Positions 10,849-23,376 are shown, counted from the stretch's first letter. The stretch is 64,000 nucleotides of DNA from Paramyrothecium sp. XJ0827 (GCA_020881915.1 JAJFPB010000002.1:4289001-4353000); one strand, 5' to 3'. Numbers and translations: made by a program. Notes: generated by a model not told the origin, from the sequence alone.

Positions 10849-12228
10849 ATGTCTAGGCCACGGCTCTTCGCAGAGCTACTGCCATCATGTAGGATCTGTG
10901 CGCGGCCAGTGAGGTCGGCGATTCGCCCGCAGAAGGCTGCTCCAACACCGACGCATTGCTTGACCCGGCCGCGACTGCTTTCCACAACCGCCGCCCTCCG
11001 ATCCGCCGAAGTCCGCGCCGCTGCGCTTCTGCCCGCTCGGACGTTCCCTCGCTACCTCCAGAGCAAGAAGCCCGGCTCCTCGCTTCTGTCGCTGCATTGG
11101 CCGCGGCCCCCGCGCAACCTGCTGCTCATCCAGAAGCTGTACTCGCCCGAGGTCTCCGACGCCGTTGTCAAGTTCGCCCGCCACCTCCACAGCGAGTATC
11201 CAGAGGTCAACCTCGTCTTTGAGCCGCGCATCGCCGCGACCGTGCGCGAGCGCGTCGATTTCCCCATCTTCGCGTCGGACGAGACGGCCAACGTGGCGGA
11301 GAAGATTGACGTGATCGCGACGTTTGGCGGGGACGGGACGGTGCTGCGGGCGGCGAGCCTGTATAAGCTGCACGGCTCGGTGCCGCCGATCGTCTCGTTT
11401 AGCATGGGCACGCTGGGCTTCCTGGGGGAGTGGAACTTTGGCGAGCACAAGAGGGCGTGGAGGGAGATGTACATGAGCGGCAGCGACGGCATGACGCACG
11501 GCGGGTGGGAGGGCATGAAGGGTAAGAGCCTGGGTGTCGAGCGCGCGTCCAAGGTGTTGCTGCGACACCGTATCAAGGCGGACATCTTTGACCGCACCGG
11601 CGCCCACATCAACCACCAGGTGTCGGACAAGCTCACGAGCGCCGCACAAGCTGGCCATGGCCGCCCCGTGGCCGGCAGCCCAGAGCCATCGCCCTCCCTC
11701 CGCGCCATCAACGAGATCTCGGTCCACCGCGGCGCGCAGCCGCACCTCGCCGTCATCGACATCTACCAGAACGGGCACTTCCTCACGGAGACGACGGCCG
11801 ACGGCATCCTCATCAGCACGCCGACGGGGTCCACGGCCTACAGCCTCAGCGCGGGCGGGCCGATCGTGCACCCGCTCGTGCGGTCGCTGCTCATCACGCC
11901 CATCAGCCCGTGCAGCCTGTCGTTCCGGTCGCTGGTGCTGCCGCTCGACACCAAGGTGACGCTGCGGATGAGCGCGCGCAACCGCGGCGGGCGCGGCCTG
12001 GACGTGAGCATCGACGGCAAGCGGTGCGCCTCGGTGACGGCCGGCTGCGAGATCCGCGTCGAGGGCGAGTTTGTCGGCCGGGCCGGCCCCGGCGAGGAGT
12101 GGCACGGCGGCGTGCCGTGCGTCATCAAGACGGAGGACGACGATCCCTGGGTGGGCGGGCTGAATGGGCTGCTTAAGTTCAATCATCCGTTTGGGCGGGA
12201 GCCACCGGGAGATGATTTTTCGGATTAG
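10849..12228 (+). CDS. POS5: NAD(H) kinase, mitochondrial POS5 type
   Basis: The enzyme phosphorylates NAD(H) with ATP to give NADP(H). It is a single exon of 459 residues. The first ATG of the frame is at 10849. The N-terminus (residues 1-60) is Arg-, Ala- and Pro-rich with almost no acidic residues, which fits a mitochondrial presequence. Catalytic and nucleotide motifs are TFGGDGTVLR (GGDG at 160-163), SMGTLGFLGEWNFGEHK, NEISVHRG and STPTGSTAYSLSAGGP, the last being the conserved NAD-binding segment. The GTLGFL...F.EHK wording matches POS5-like kinases better than the cytosolic UTR1 type, which is why the symbol is given. A linker of about 60 residues between NEISV and the upstream core is longer than in bacterial NadK. 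A long open frame on the opposite strand (10885-12186) is a by-product of the GC-rich codons. Confidence 0.92.
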   Translation: MSRPRLFAELLPSCRICARPVRSAIRPQKAAPTPTHCLTRPRLLSTTAALRSAEVRAAALLPARTFPRYLQSKKPGSSLLSLHWPRPPRNLLLIQKLYSPEVSDAVVKFARHLHSEYPEVNLVFEPRIAATVRERVDFPIFASDETANVAEKIDVIATFGGDGTVLRAASLYKLHGSVPPIVSFSMGTLGFLGEWNFGEHKRAWREMYMSGSDGMTHGGWEGMKGKSLGVERASKVLLRHRIKADIFDRTGAHINHQVSDKLTSAAQAGHGRPVAGSPEPSPSLRAINEISVHRGAQPHLAVIDIYQNGHFLTETTADGILISTPTGSTAYSLSAGGPIVHPLVRSLLITPISPCSLSFRSLVLPLDTKVTLRMSARNRGGRGLDVSIDGKRCASVTAGCEIRVEGEFVGRAGPGEEWHGGVPCVIKTEDDDPWVGGLNGLLKFNHPFGREPPGDDFSD

Positions 12229-13202
12229 GCGTGTATGATAGAATGATACCCCAATTGTATAATTGACAATGCTAGTTGGCTACAAATCGTTTCATCCATG
12301 CTCGCATGAGCTTGCCGCAAATATTACAGCAAACAGGCAACTCATGGCGATCTGCTCAAGCTTTGTGATATGAGCCTTGACCTGAAAAGACAGATGGTTT
12401 GAGCCCTCCGTCCATGCAGCGCCCTCCTCATGCCTCCACTCCAGCCTGAAGCATTCAACGAGGCCGGTTTACGCGGTCTCCGTTCTTTTTGGCCGTGCTT
12501 GTCGCTGCCGTATGCGAGTGGCCTGCGTCAACCTGTCAACAGAGTAACTGCAACGATCGGGAACTTTTTGTACCTCATGAGATAGTGATGAGTACGCGGC
12601 TAGATTGGCATCACCCGCGGCGCCGCTGGTGCTCGCCGATATCCTCGGTTCCTCAGCCCGGCTCTGCGTTGGCTTGTGGCTCAGCCGCGGCACGTTCTCT
12701 TTTCTTTTGTTTTGTTGTTTTGTTGGGAAAGCGGTCGTAGAAATAAGAGGGGGAGTCTCCTATACCCCACCGTGACTGTAAGATATAGCCCTGTAATCCC
12801 TTCTTCGTGCAAGACTTGTCGCGTGCAATGTCGCCTTCACCCGGTCCTGGGATTTCGTCATGCAGCGGCCAGCTTGTGGTTTTTGCAAGTCATTTGGACT
12901 TAATTGGAGGCATTTTGGTCATCAATTCCGTCTTGAAATCACGACAATATGTGGCAATGTATACCCCTTTGTGGTTGCCAGGTCGGCGGGCTGCTGCCTC
13001 ATTGCAGCATTGTTTTCTTTTTCTCAGCCACTATGCAGCGGAGTGCCGTGAACAACAGGTCGCGACAGCGTGCCGCGTGTTTTTGTCAACATTGCTCCTC
13101 CGTTGCCTAGTTGAATCTCCTTCTCAAAACCTGCGTGGCCAGACTTCTTCCGCCAAATTTGCGTGTGTCTATAGGAAGACGAGTTTCCTTTGGATATAAG
13201 AC
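12229..13202. other. Intergenic region, no gene seen
   Basis: About 970 bp between NAD kinase and the coiled-coil gene. I see T-rich tracts around 12690-12730 and no supported gene, RNA or repeat. Confidence 0.4.
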
Positions 13203-14980
13203 ATGCCGCGTGAAAGACGCTCAAACCGCCGCTCTGCACAAGTAGCGGCGGCTTCCGCTACAGAGATCAACGACGGGTTGCAAAATGCCATCGACAGTTT
13301 CAACGCCTGGGAGTTGAGAATGGGCACCGAAGAAACCAGGAGAATTTGGGCAGAACTTCGCAAATGGCACGCCCTTAAAGTCAAAAGGCGGGAGAAGCTC
13401 CCTCCATTTCCTTACTGGGTCCTCCAAAAATTCTCCTCCCAGAGAGTAGAGGAGTCGATAAATATGGCATATGGATCGGCTTTTGGAGTGCTCAAGTCTA
13501 CTTTCGGTAGTGCCGAAGCCCACTTCAAAGTGAAAGAGTGGAAAATAATCCTTTTTTTCGACGGCTTTTCACAGCACAACGGCAAAGAATTGAAGAGGAT
13601 ATCAACAAGCCACTCAAGCGCCACACTGGACGATATATTCCTCACAGCTGATCGAGCTCGAATTATGCGCATCAGTGGCCGCGGTAGTGGGCGCGCCAAT
13701 GGACGCGAATATACACATACTTTTGTCAACTCTGACTTCCGCGCTTTTTGTTAGGAAACCCAGGCTACCCTGACAGGATGTGCAATTTGCTAAAGATGTT
13801 ACTAGCACGCAACTCTAATAGGGGAATCCAACACGAGGCCAGCGAAGGAAGCCCCACTGGCAGCAGCAGCGAAGTGATCTTGGCGCAGAGCACCGAGAGC
13901 GATGATAGTGTTTTCCAGGACGACGAGAGCGAATATGATGGCCACCTTCCCCCCAGCGACCAGACGACTATCGAAGACAACAGCCCCATTCAGAAGACTC
14001 GGGTTGGGGATGGCATTATCGTGGTCAGCGATGACTCGGCCCTTGAAGAGAACATCGAACACAATAGTGGTGATGATGCAGAGAACCTCGGTAGGCCCAC
14101 ACTTGCTATGGACCAAGGAACTGGACATGGATTACGACCAGAAAACAGCTTTGTTCTGGGTGGTAATCAAGAGGGCAGGACTCCTCATCGAAATAGCGCG
14201 TTCCCGCAAACTCCACCGGCAACAGCTGTTCTCGAAGGGGGCAACTCAGAGTTAGAGCATGACGCCATGCCATTGAATTGGATGCAAGACAGCCAGCGAC
14301 GTATCCAATTGGCACCTGAAGTAAGCGGAACACGAAATAGCCAGTTCGCCAGATACGTTGACGCTACACATTTCCCACTTGAGGTGCTTGCATGTCATAC
14401 CCAAAGCAACCCACAGGACGACTGTACCCATAGTCGCGTACCGCCATCCTTGTCTCCAAAGACTCGCATATCTAGATACATCGATACGCAAAAAGAGGCC
14501 TCGGAGCAGCATCTTCAGGTGCTGCAACAAAACATCCAGGCTGCCCGATTATTCGACAGCCAGTTTCAACAGTTCAAACAGAGCCGTCAGGCAATTCAGA
14601 AGAGAATCCAAAGCGTCAAAAGCGAAAGAAATACTGAAAAGGCACGCGACTTGAAGACCATAGATGCTATGCTTGGGAAGCAAGACTTGCCTTCGGAATA
14701 TCGAGAGGTTGAGGCCACGAGAGCCGCCACCATGAAAGCAATATTCGAAAGGCATGACGCTTGTAATCTGAAACATGCGATGCTTGAGCAAGAGCTTTCG
14801 GAGCTTCAGGCCAAGGAGGAAAGGCTCCGAGCTGCTTTGGACAGATTTCTAACCGATGGTACTATATCAGGTTTGAGTAGTGCCGGTATCATCACCCCGA
14901 GCTCCTCACGCCAACGCGGCGCCGCTTCTCTCCGGAGAAGAGGAGCGGAACGCACACGTAACCATGACTGTCAAAACTGA
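13203..14980 (+). CDS. Unrecognised protein with C-terminal coiled coil
   Basis: I do not recognise this protein. Two adjacent open stretches join across a 71-nt intron (13684-13754; GTAGTG donor, CTGAC branch point, TTAG acceptor), giving exons 13203-13683 and 13755-14980 and 568 residues in one frame. The N-terminal 20 residues are Arg-rich (PRERRSNRR), possibly a nuclear localisation signal. Residues about 30-150 form a compact, mixed segment with several Trp and Phe. The middle (about 180-390) is low-complexity, acidic and Ser/Thr-rich, probably disordered. Residues about 410-535 are strongly heptad-like, rich in Q, K, E and L (for example IQKRIQSVKSERNTEKARDL), and predict a long coiled coil. 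The tail is basic and Ser-rich. A nuclear or chromatin-associated structural role is only a guess. The second exon has no ATG near its beginning, which supports the spliced model. Confidence 0.65.
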
Positions 14981-17900
14981 ACCCTAATGACTACTTTCTG
15001 GGTGCCGATATTCGAGAGTTTGCCATAGGAAAGGTATTCCCATACTTCGATATGCAGAATGGGCCATGTGTCTGACCAAGAATGCGCTGACGACATGGTG
15101 GAAGCTCCTAAGATATTTGCCCATCCAAGATTCGTGTTCCCTCTGGTTCGGATGAATGCCAGGGGTCTGAGGTGTCCATGGCGAGGTTTGCTTAGTTTGC
15201 TTCATTATTTGGAAGACGTGGTACTTCAAAGCTCTTTTCCTGTTCCAATAAACAGTGGCCCTATTATTTGTTTCATGTCTTGTATGCGGGCTTGCGGACT
15301 GGCCTTTTTTGTGCAGAGTATGTGGCGAATGCTTTTGCTCGATGCGCGGCAAAGAGCGGCCAGTGGCCTAGCACGCCATGTATTGGTAATGTCGGTGTTA
15401 TTGGCAATTTGAGAGAATGCTGGTTTGTTTTAGCATGCAAATCCTGGATCACCAAGATGGTGTCCGTGACACTTTCGCTTTGCACGTCTTTGCAACGAAA
15501 GTTTCGTCATGGGCACATCTTCAGCCCGACCTACGCTTTGTGATAGGCTCACGGCATGTCCCGCCAACTTGATTAGAAGCTGTAGCGTAGACAACTTGGT
15601 GACCATCCAAGTGGTCTTTATGGTACTGCGCATTCAACTCGACGAGCTCGCCATAAACCGACACGCTTCCACCGTCTGTCGTACCGTAGTGTTAGCAGCG
15701 TGGTTCAACAAGGCGCTCCGAAGGCATAAAACGAATTGAATGTAATGCGACGGCGTAGAGAGAGACGGCACCATGTTTGACGACGACCTGGAAGGATGTG
15801 GAGCTCCAACTGTGGGATGTATTGACAGGGCCTAGATTGATTGAATGGTTACCCCCTCGTGGGAAACGCAAACCGGAAGCAGAGTACAGCAGTTCAAGCT
15901 CATAATCTAGGCTGTCATCTGACAGCATGGCGCGGCAATGGTGATTTTCTCCCAAGTTTCCTGTGACATGGGTATTCCAGCTGCTGTAAGAAACAGCCTA
16001 ACATCGGAAGCGGAGGGGTCAGCCAACGACCAAGGAGTTCCAAAATGCCGTGTTTCTATCATTCCAATTGCGATCAACTGAAGTCCTTCTAGCTTCGCGT
16101 ATCATCAATTGAACCACTGTGCCTCACTTGGGGCTCGGCTTGCTGACTGTGCAACTCTTCCGAAATCCTGGTGCTGCCGTAGCGAATTAGGCAAGGCAGA
16201 TTTCCAGCTGCCAAGTCTTCAGCGGTGCCGAGAAGCCGAGAAGACCTCAGGGTTCCGCGGGATTGGACAATGGCATTATAACGAATCCGAGACATGACGA
16301 GACGGCCCTTTTGCGTGTTTCTCGCATCCCTTCCTACTGCATCATTTCTGCCTATTCGAGACAAGCCACTCACTGATACAATAGCTTGGAGAGAAGCATC
16401 AGAACGTTGAACTGCTAAATGCTAGTGAATAGCGCTAAGACGTCATTCAGGGCCGCCGCCGGGACAGTGTCGCTTGGGGCAGGATTCGTCCCTACGAGGT
16501 AACACGGCCAATGTTTGCGACGGACGCTTGCCGATCTAGAGGCAACAGCTCTATCCGATGCGGACTGCGGCAGTCAGTGCATGTTTCAGAACTCGGAGCC
16601 CAGCCCCTCCCGCAGATCCAGGACTTTGCGGGAACTGGGGGGCCTCATGCATCTACCAGGCACGTACCATGGTAGCCTATTGACTCTGTTGGATGATGCC
16701 CCTTGGACGGAGGACGTGTAAGACGTGACGAGCGGGCAGGTGATCCGAGAGCGGCGTGACGAGTGAGAAATCCATGGACGAGATGATCACAGCGTGATGT
16801 GCATTGCAGGTACTTGTGCGACAAAACGGGTTCGCAGCTCTGTTATTTTCCGTTTGATCGCTGAGAGAGACAATGTGCGACGAAGCCACGGACGGGATTG
16901 GCGTGGCCTGTCTTAGGCCATGCCACCACTGGCCTGATGCAACATGGGATGCCCGAATACAGTGGTATCTCCATCTGGCCAGGCAGTTTCGTACATCTTC
17001 AGCTTATACTAATAACCCCCGAAAGTCCTATGACATAGCTTGCCAAGTTGTGAGCAGAAATACGCGGACTGCAAAACGGTTAATCGTAAACAGTAATAGG
17101 AAATTAACAGAAAAATTAAATAAAAATAAAATATTTTTTAAGGATTTTTTATAGAGTTTACTCAAAATTTTCAATTCATCTATTTACAAGAAAACCTACT
17201 ACTTCTTCTATATTCATTAGTACCTACCAAGTCTCGCGGTCCGGGTTTTTCTGCTAGCCGCTTGCTTGCTTATGGGAGCGCCAGGACTTTTTCCGTTCTC
17301 GTGCCAATGATAGCCTTTACGATCTACGGCACTAACAGAAACAAGGTAATAAGCTACTGTGCAAGAAAGGCTATGCTGGCTATGCATAATCCTTTGCCCT
17401 GGGCGCTGCATTTAGCACGAGAAGGAAGATGTGGGTGCCTCCGTTCTGCAGGCCCCCGCCATTCCGCCATCCAACCCCAGCAATCCGATGCCTCTTCTGC
17501 GCTGGGCATGTCTCTCCCCCAGCCCTGTCGAAGGACACCAGGGAGCGCAGGGGAGGGGGATCGTCTTCACGGCCCCGAACCCACGTTTTAGCGGTCCTGT
17601 GCGATGACTGGCTGGAGCTACGGAGGAGGCGCCAAGACGAGCATCTTTCACTGTCAGCCACGTATTACTGTCAGACCAGGGACGAAAAGGAGAATCTGCA
17701 CGCAAAACTTGGCAGGTGGAGAGAAGCACAGCCAAGAAGGCGAAGGAGGGGAAAGACGAATGGTGACATGATGTGGTCCTGAAGGCTGAGCATTTGCTTG
17801 TGTTTCTGCTTGTGCTTGTGTGCTTGTGCTTGTGCTTGTCTGGTGATGAGGCGGGGGATGCGCTTGGCGTTGCGCTGCTCATTTCAGAGGCCGCGGAGAC

Positions 17901-18699
17901 GATGCGACAAAGGGATGCCGATGTGACGTGGTCCACGAGAGACATGCAACGTTGATGCTCGCAGTACTTCTGCAGCTACATGACAATGGACAAGAAAAGG
18001 AGTCGAGTTTGACAAAAAAGATGTAGAAACGATTCACTCTGCAACTGCACCGCCAAGACGCCCCCAATTCCGTACGCGTATTACTGGGGAAGTTTGTGCT
18101 TGGCGCTCGGATGGGACGGGATCACCGTGTATCATGGTTCCATACCCAGATTGAAGGGGACCTCCCTGCCTGCCTCTGCTTGTACCTGAAAGGCCGCTGC
18201 GGGTTCTAGCATTCTTGTTATTATTAGCCCAGCCCGGCCAAGCCCAGAACCAAGCCATAGCGCGTCACTGCTGCAGCACTGCGCCGGAGCACTAAAAAGG
18301 CGTGAGGCAACCTGCCGAGGCAAGCTCCACGTACTATTTCTTGGGACGTCCGCCCTACCTTACCCTTGGCTGTGTATCTTGCTCACCTTTTTCTTCCGAG
18401 CTGGGGATCCCTGAACCTCAATTAATTTTCTCTGGCAGTTCGAGCCAAGTCGGTTTCCTCACGCTCACTCAGCGCGTGGATATTGCACCCACCTCAGCCA
18501 AGGCTGATTGTCGTGCCCTCTTTTTTTTTTCTTTCTCTTTTTCTTTCTTGTGTTTTGCGATTATTCCTTGCTTTCCATTCTGGGATCTGTTCCTCTCTCC
18601 CATCGTCGTCTCCTTAATCTTGGGCATTGACGACCCTTCCCCGAGAGCGTGAATCAATTGCTCTTTTTCCTGGCCGGTGGAATTTCTTTTTTGACAGTC
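14981..18699. other. Long gene-poor interval
   Basis: About 3.7 kb without a supported gene. It includes an AT-rich island at about 17080-17220 (long A/T runs), a TGCTTG-type microsatellite near 17794-17840, and a C/T-rich leader (about 18510-18560) that probably belongs to the phospholipase B promoter. Short frames on both strands show no motif. I looked for transposase or reverse-transcriptase words and saw none. Confidence 0.4.
17794..17840. repeat. TGCTTG / GCTTGT imperfect microsatellite
   Basis: About seven imperfect copies of a 6-bp TGCTTG-type unit run head to tail. Nothing suggests it is coding. Confidence 0.7.
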
Positions 18700-20765
18700 A
18701 TGGCCTTCTCCAGCCGATTGACGTGGCTGTTGGCGGCTGCTTCGGCGCTGGACGTCACAGGGGCAGCTGGTACGTACTTGTCCGTTCTGGGGACCTGAAA
18801 AGAAACACCAGAACCAACATCGCCAACTTCCTCGCAAAACGAATCGTGCGCTGACCACGCCCGCTCTCAGGCATTCCTCCCTCCGCAAACGAACTCTCCG
18901 TCCGCGACCTCGACACCTCCCTCTCCCTCGCGCTCGACCCCCGCGCCGTCTCCAACGCCCCCAACGGCTACACCCCGTCCTCCGTCCGCTGCCCCGACGA
19001 GCGGCCCCGGATCCGCAACGGCACCGGCATCAGCGGCCAGGAGCGCGACTGGACGCGGGTGCGCCGCAACGAGACCGTCCCCCACATCCGCGACCTGCTG
19101 CGCCGCATCAGCATCCCCGACTTCGACAGCGAGGCCTACCTGCGCGATGCCGAGAACCAGCCGCGCCGCCTGCCCAACGTCGCCCTCGCCGTGTCGGGCG
19201 GCGGCTACCGCGCCATGCTGAACGGCGCCGGCGCCCTCGCCGCCTGGGACATCCGCTCCGACGGCAGCGACGCCGCCGGCAACCTGGGCGGCCTGCTCCA
19301 GAGCGCCACCTACGTCGCCGGCCTCTCAGGCGGCGGCTGGCTCCTCGGCTCCCTCTACACGAACAACTTCACCTCGGTCCAGGAGAGCATGCGCTCCGGC
19401 GAGATCTGGCAGACCGAGGACTCCATCCTCGAGGGGCCCCAGCAGTACTCCCTGCGCCAGTACTACACCGAGATCATCTCCTCCGTCGAGGGCAAGGACG
19501 ACGCCGGCTACGAGCGCTCCATCACCGACTACTGGGGCCGCATGCTGTCCTACCAGCTCATCAACGCCACCGACGGTGGGCCCGGCGTCACCTTCTCCTC
19601 CATCGCCGACGACGACGACTTCAGCAACGGCCGCGCGCCGCTGCCCTTCATCGTCGCCCTCGCCCGCGACCCCGGCGAGAAGCTGCTGTCGGTCAACTCG
19701 ACCGTCTTCGAGTTCACCCCCTGGGAGCTCGGCTCCTCCGACCCGACCCTGCACGGCCACGTGCCCCTCCGCTACGTCGGCTCGCGCTTCGACCGCGGCG
19801 AGCTGCCCGACAACGAGACGTGCGTCGCCGGCTTCGACAACACCGGCTTCGTCCTCGGCACCTCGAGCTCCCTCTTCAACCAGATCATCCTGTACCTGCA
19901 GCAGCCCGACAGCCCCTACGTGCCCGAGGGCGTCCCGGACTTCGTCATCGAGGCCATCTCGAGCATCCTGCGCGCCCTGGGCGACGACAACAACGACATC
20001 GCCGACTGGACCCCCAACCCCTTCAAGGGCTTCAACACGGCCGACAACGCCGCCGCCAACACGGAGCGCCTGACCCTCGTCGACGGCGGCGAGGACCTGC
20101 AGAACGTCCCCTACCACCCGCTCATCCACGTCGACCGCGAGGTCGACGTCATCTTCTCCATCGACTCGTCCGCCGACACCGAGTCCGGCTGGCCCGACGG
20201 CGCCTCCCCCATCGCCACCTACGAGCGCTCCCTCGAGGACATCTCCGAGGGCACCGGCTTCCCCGCCGTCCCCGGCAAGGCCACCTTCCTCAACCTCGGC
20301 CTCAACACCCGGCCCGTCTTCTTCGGCTGCAACGCCACCAACACCACCGGGCCCGCCCCGCTCGTCGTCTACATCCCCAACTACCCCTACCTCTACACCT
20401 CCAACATCTCCACCTTCCAGATGGCCATCAACGAGAGCGAGCGCGACGCCATCGTCCAGAACGGCTGGGCCGTCGCCACCCAGCTCAACGGCACCCGCGA
20501 CGCCGACTGGCCCGTCTGCGTCGGCTGCGCCATGCTCCAGCGCAGCTGGGACCGCTCCAACACCACCGTCCCCGCCAAGTGCCGCGAGTGCTTCGACCGC
20601 TACTGCTGGGACGGCTCCCTCGACGAGAGCGACCCGGAGCCCTACCTGCCCTCGCTGTTCAGCGAGCCCATCGACGTGCAGGGCGCGGCGGCGAGGGTGC
20701 TGGCGGGAACCTCGGCCGCGGCCATCGCCGTGGCTGCGCTGATTGGCATGGCTGTTGCCCTGTGA
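18700..20765 (+). CDS. Lysophospholipase / phospholipase B, GPI-anchored
   Basis: The enzyme removes acyl chains from phospholipids and lysophospholipids at the cell surface. Exons are 18700-18769 and 18871-20765, giving 654 residues. Intron 1 falls just after the signal peptide (residues 1-23, FSSRLTWLLAAASALDVTGA). The cPLA2-like catalytic domain carries the oxyanion motif SGGGYRAML (about 132-140), the nucleophile motif GLSGGGW with Ser176, and the catalytic Asp in LVDGGED (Asp428). Many N-x-S/T sequons are present. Cysteines cluster near the C-terminus in CVGCAML and CRECFDRYCW. The last 25 residues are hydrophobic (AAAIAVAALIGMAVAL), as for a GPI-attachment signal. Third positions are almost all C or G, which generates a 522-codon open frame on the opposite strand that should not be called a gene. 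Confidence 0.95.
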
Positions 20766-21229
20766 TGATGAAAGAAAAAAATTAATAATCAAGACAACAT
20801 AGTCGAGATCTACGGATGGGAGAAAGGACGCATCAACCAGCGATTTGTTTATGAGGATTTTGCGATTTTGGTATTCCGGTATGACAAAAGTCACATCTAG
20901 GAAGCATACGAGTCTAAGCTATGGGTTTGAAAGCTTGGATGTGTAAGACCACACCACGCGCGCAGTGGGTTTAGGTATTTGGCTACGCCACTTAGACTTG
21001 GAAGAGATTCGTAAAGCATCTATGCTGCGACCCGGGGACTACGCGTCCTCGTGGTTCGCGCTCTTCAGATAGTGAATGAGAACATTCAGACAGCTGATCC
21101 ACGATCACATTGTTCATAAGCGACGTCTGTAAACTGGCCTATGCTGAACCTGTGTGGTACTTGTATGGAGTCAACTGTGGCATCCTACTTCATCTCTATT
21201 CATCTAGCTATGTTTACCTTCTTATACCG
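20766..21229. other. Convergent intergenic region
   Basis: About 460 bp between the 3' ends of phospholipase B (+) and the membrane protein (-). An A-rich stretch just after the phospholipase stop (20769-20795) could serve polyadenylation. Nothing else is seen. Confidence 0.4.
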
Positions 21230-23055
21230 TCAGCGGGCGAAGGCTGGACTCGTTCGACAACGGCTGCGAGTCTGACGACCGCATGTCCCCATCCCCCGGA
21301 TCTCATCGTACGCCGAGGGCCCTATGTACGCGTGCTTCCTGACGGGCACCACCAGGTCACCCTCGTAGAACTCGTTGACCATGTTGTCAATCTCCATAGC
21401 CAGCCCCAGCGTAAACGCAAACAGATTGACCCCACGACCAAATGGGTCCCACATCCGCCAGAGCTCGTCCAGCAAGCTCAGCAGGACAGCCGAGATGGCG
21501 CTTAACGGCACCGCCGCCAGGAACACCCAGAAACCCGGCATCTGGTGGTTGAGGGTCGGGTTGGTCGTATTGATGAGCGTGTCGCACTTGGCGATCGGTC
21601 CGAGGAAAGCCAGGATCCAGCTGCAGATGGTGACGAGCCAGAGGAGCACCACGGGGGCGATATCGCTCCAGGCAAAGATAGCGCACTCTCGCCCGGCCAT
21701 CGCAAGCATGTCAATGTTTTCCCCTGGACAAGAACTCAGTATATGTAATATCGTCATGAAAGCTGTTGAGAGGCGAACTCACGAACAATTGGCGTTCTCA
21801 GATCATCCAGGTTGCCCAGCTCAACCATGTTCTCGAAATGGTTCCGCAGGTTGTACATTATGTAGTGGCTTGTCAACGGCGGAAATTTTGTCTTCATGGG
21901 CTGCCTTTCAAACTCCCTCTGTAGTTGCAGGGAGAACAATTCGAAAAAGTAGTCCACTTGAGTAAATTGCCGTCGTCCACCAGCCTCCCGAAATGAGCTG
22001 GATTCCGAGGACGACAAATCAAGGTGTGCATCGGCATCACCCTCTCTCAGCCGCTTGAGGGTTCTGGCCACTTCCTGGCAGTATTTTGTCACAGCTGGTT
22101 CGCAATTGTTGCCTTGGATTTGCTGCACGAGACAGACGGGATACGCCGTGAGCAGCGCCAGACATTCACTAATTTGGTCAGTCATCATCGATGCCATCAA
22201 CTAGAGCTACGTACTATATGATCAACTGTAATTCTTCGCGAGTATAGCCAATAGACGAGTTGGCATTTGTTGTCTTGAGAAAGGAGTAGCCTAGTGTGAC
22301 AGCAGTCTGTTTGACGCGCTCCATGCGTTCGCGAGCGGACCGCAAGCTACCTTGTTAGTGATTGACAACAACAAGAGTCACCCTGGGACGCACCCGTAAT
22401 ACCCGTGAGCCAACAGGAAGAAGACTGCAGCGCCGACGACTGTGGCAGCCCACGCCGTGGTCAAGGAGCTCTGCGGAACGGGAGGCGGCCCGCTGGCAGT
22501 CGGAAGCGGGGATGGAGTTGTGCACTTGAGGCCCATGGGCTTGTGGAAGTAGGCAATCAGCATGCAGTAGACGTAGAAGAGCGCCCAACGCGCGAGAAAG
22601 GCTCGTAGATTTGAGTTTCTCTTGACGTTGTAGCGTATCGGTCCGCTTGCCATGGGGTCGCGCGCCTTGCTATTGATCCGCGAACCGAGCAGCGTGGGCC
22701 GGAACCAGTCACGCTTGGGCAGAAACCAGGGAAATATCTTGTACTCGCGGACGTCGTCCCAAGATCCGCACCCGGCTTCGACATCGAAGCGCTCATCGGA
22801 CCATGGCGGGAGATGGTATTGGATCCTCGACCAGGAGTCGCTGTCGGTCCGCGACGAGCTCGGACGGGTGGAGGAGCTGCCAGCGGATGCAGCGTGCCGC
22901 CGTCGATCCGCGCGTGACGAGCTCCGCCTGTGCAGCGATCGGCGGCTGGGACCCGGCAGGGCGCTATCGAACTCGGATATCGGGTCGAGCGGGTTGCGGG
23001 TAGCGGGGACGGTGTCTCGACGGGTTCGCGCGTGGCTCAAGTCTTGCAACTCCAT
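21230..23055 (-). CDS. Polytopic membrane protein, possibly divergent bestrophin-like
   Basis: Exons are 22394-23055, 22215-22346, 21783-22168 and 21230-21723. Introns are 46-59 nt and all junctions keep frame, giving 557 residues. The start is the ATG at 23055. The N-terminal 130 residues are basic, Ser/Arg-rich and probably cytosolic. Membrane segments lie at about 170-195 (FLARWALFYVYCMLIAYF) and 205-225. A cytosolic stretch follows, then two or three hydrophobic helices (WSDIAPVVLLWLVTICSWIL; FWVFLAAVPLSAISAVLLSL). The word DELWRMWDPFGRGVN after the last helix, and LLTAYPVCLVQQIQG earlier, resemble the DPFG region and the helix region of bestrophin / UPF0187 chloride channels. The similarity is weak and judged by eye only. 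An unrelated fungal membrane family is equally possible. Confidence 0.65.
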
Positions 23056-23376
23056 GACGAGGCAGTGCGCAGGCAATGGGGAAGATGGTCATGACGAACA
23101 GAGAAAAGAAGATGAGCTACCTTATGAAGTACAAGAATAAGGTGACCTGCATCCATTTTCGCTGGCAAGAAAGGGCATGAGCCGGTATGAAGAGACGCCC
23201 CTTCCTCGTCTTCTCCGAACCTCACCTGCCCAGTTTGACCTCACACGCATCACACCACATCAAGCATCGAACAATTCGCATCCAGTCACATCTCGAGTAT
23301 TGCTATTTCGACCTTTACATACATTAGACTCGTACAGCACATGCCATTATGACTTTTCATCCTGCCGACGGCACCC

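Noticed and set aside
10885..12186. 433-codon open frame opposite NAD kinase
   Set aside because: Same GC3 shadow effect; composition is Arg/Ala/Val/His-biased and has no domain.
14981..18699. Search for transposon remains in the long interval
   Set aside because: No terminal inverted repeats, target-site duplications or transposase/RT words could be seen by eye.
19326..20894. 522-codon open frame opposite phospholipase B
   Set aside because: It is Gly/Val/Ala/Asp-rich low-complexity sequence produced by the extreme GC3 bias of the sense gene; no motif, no start context, no splice signals.
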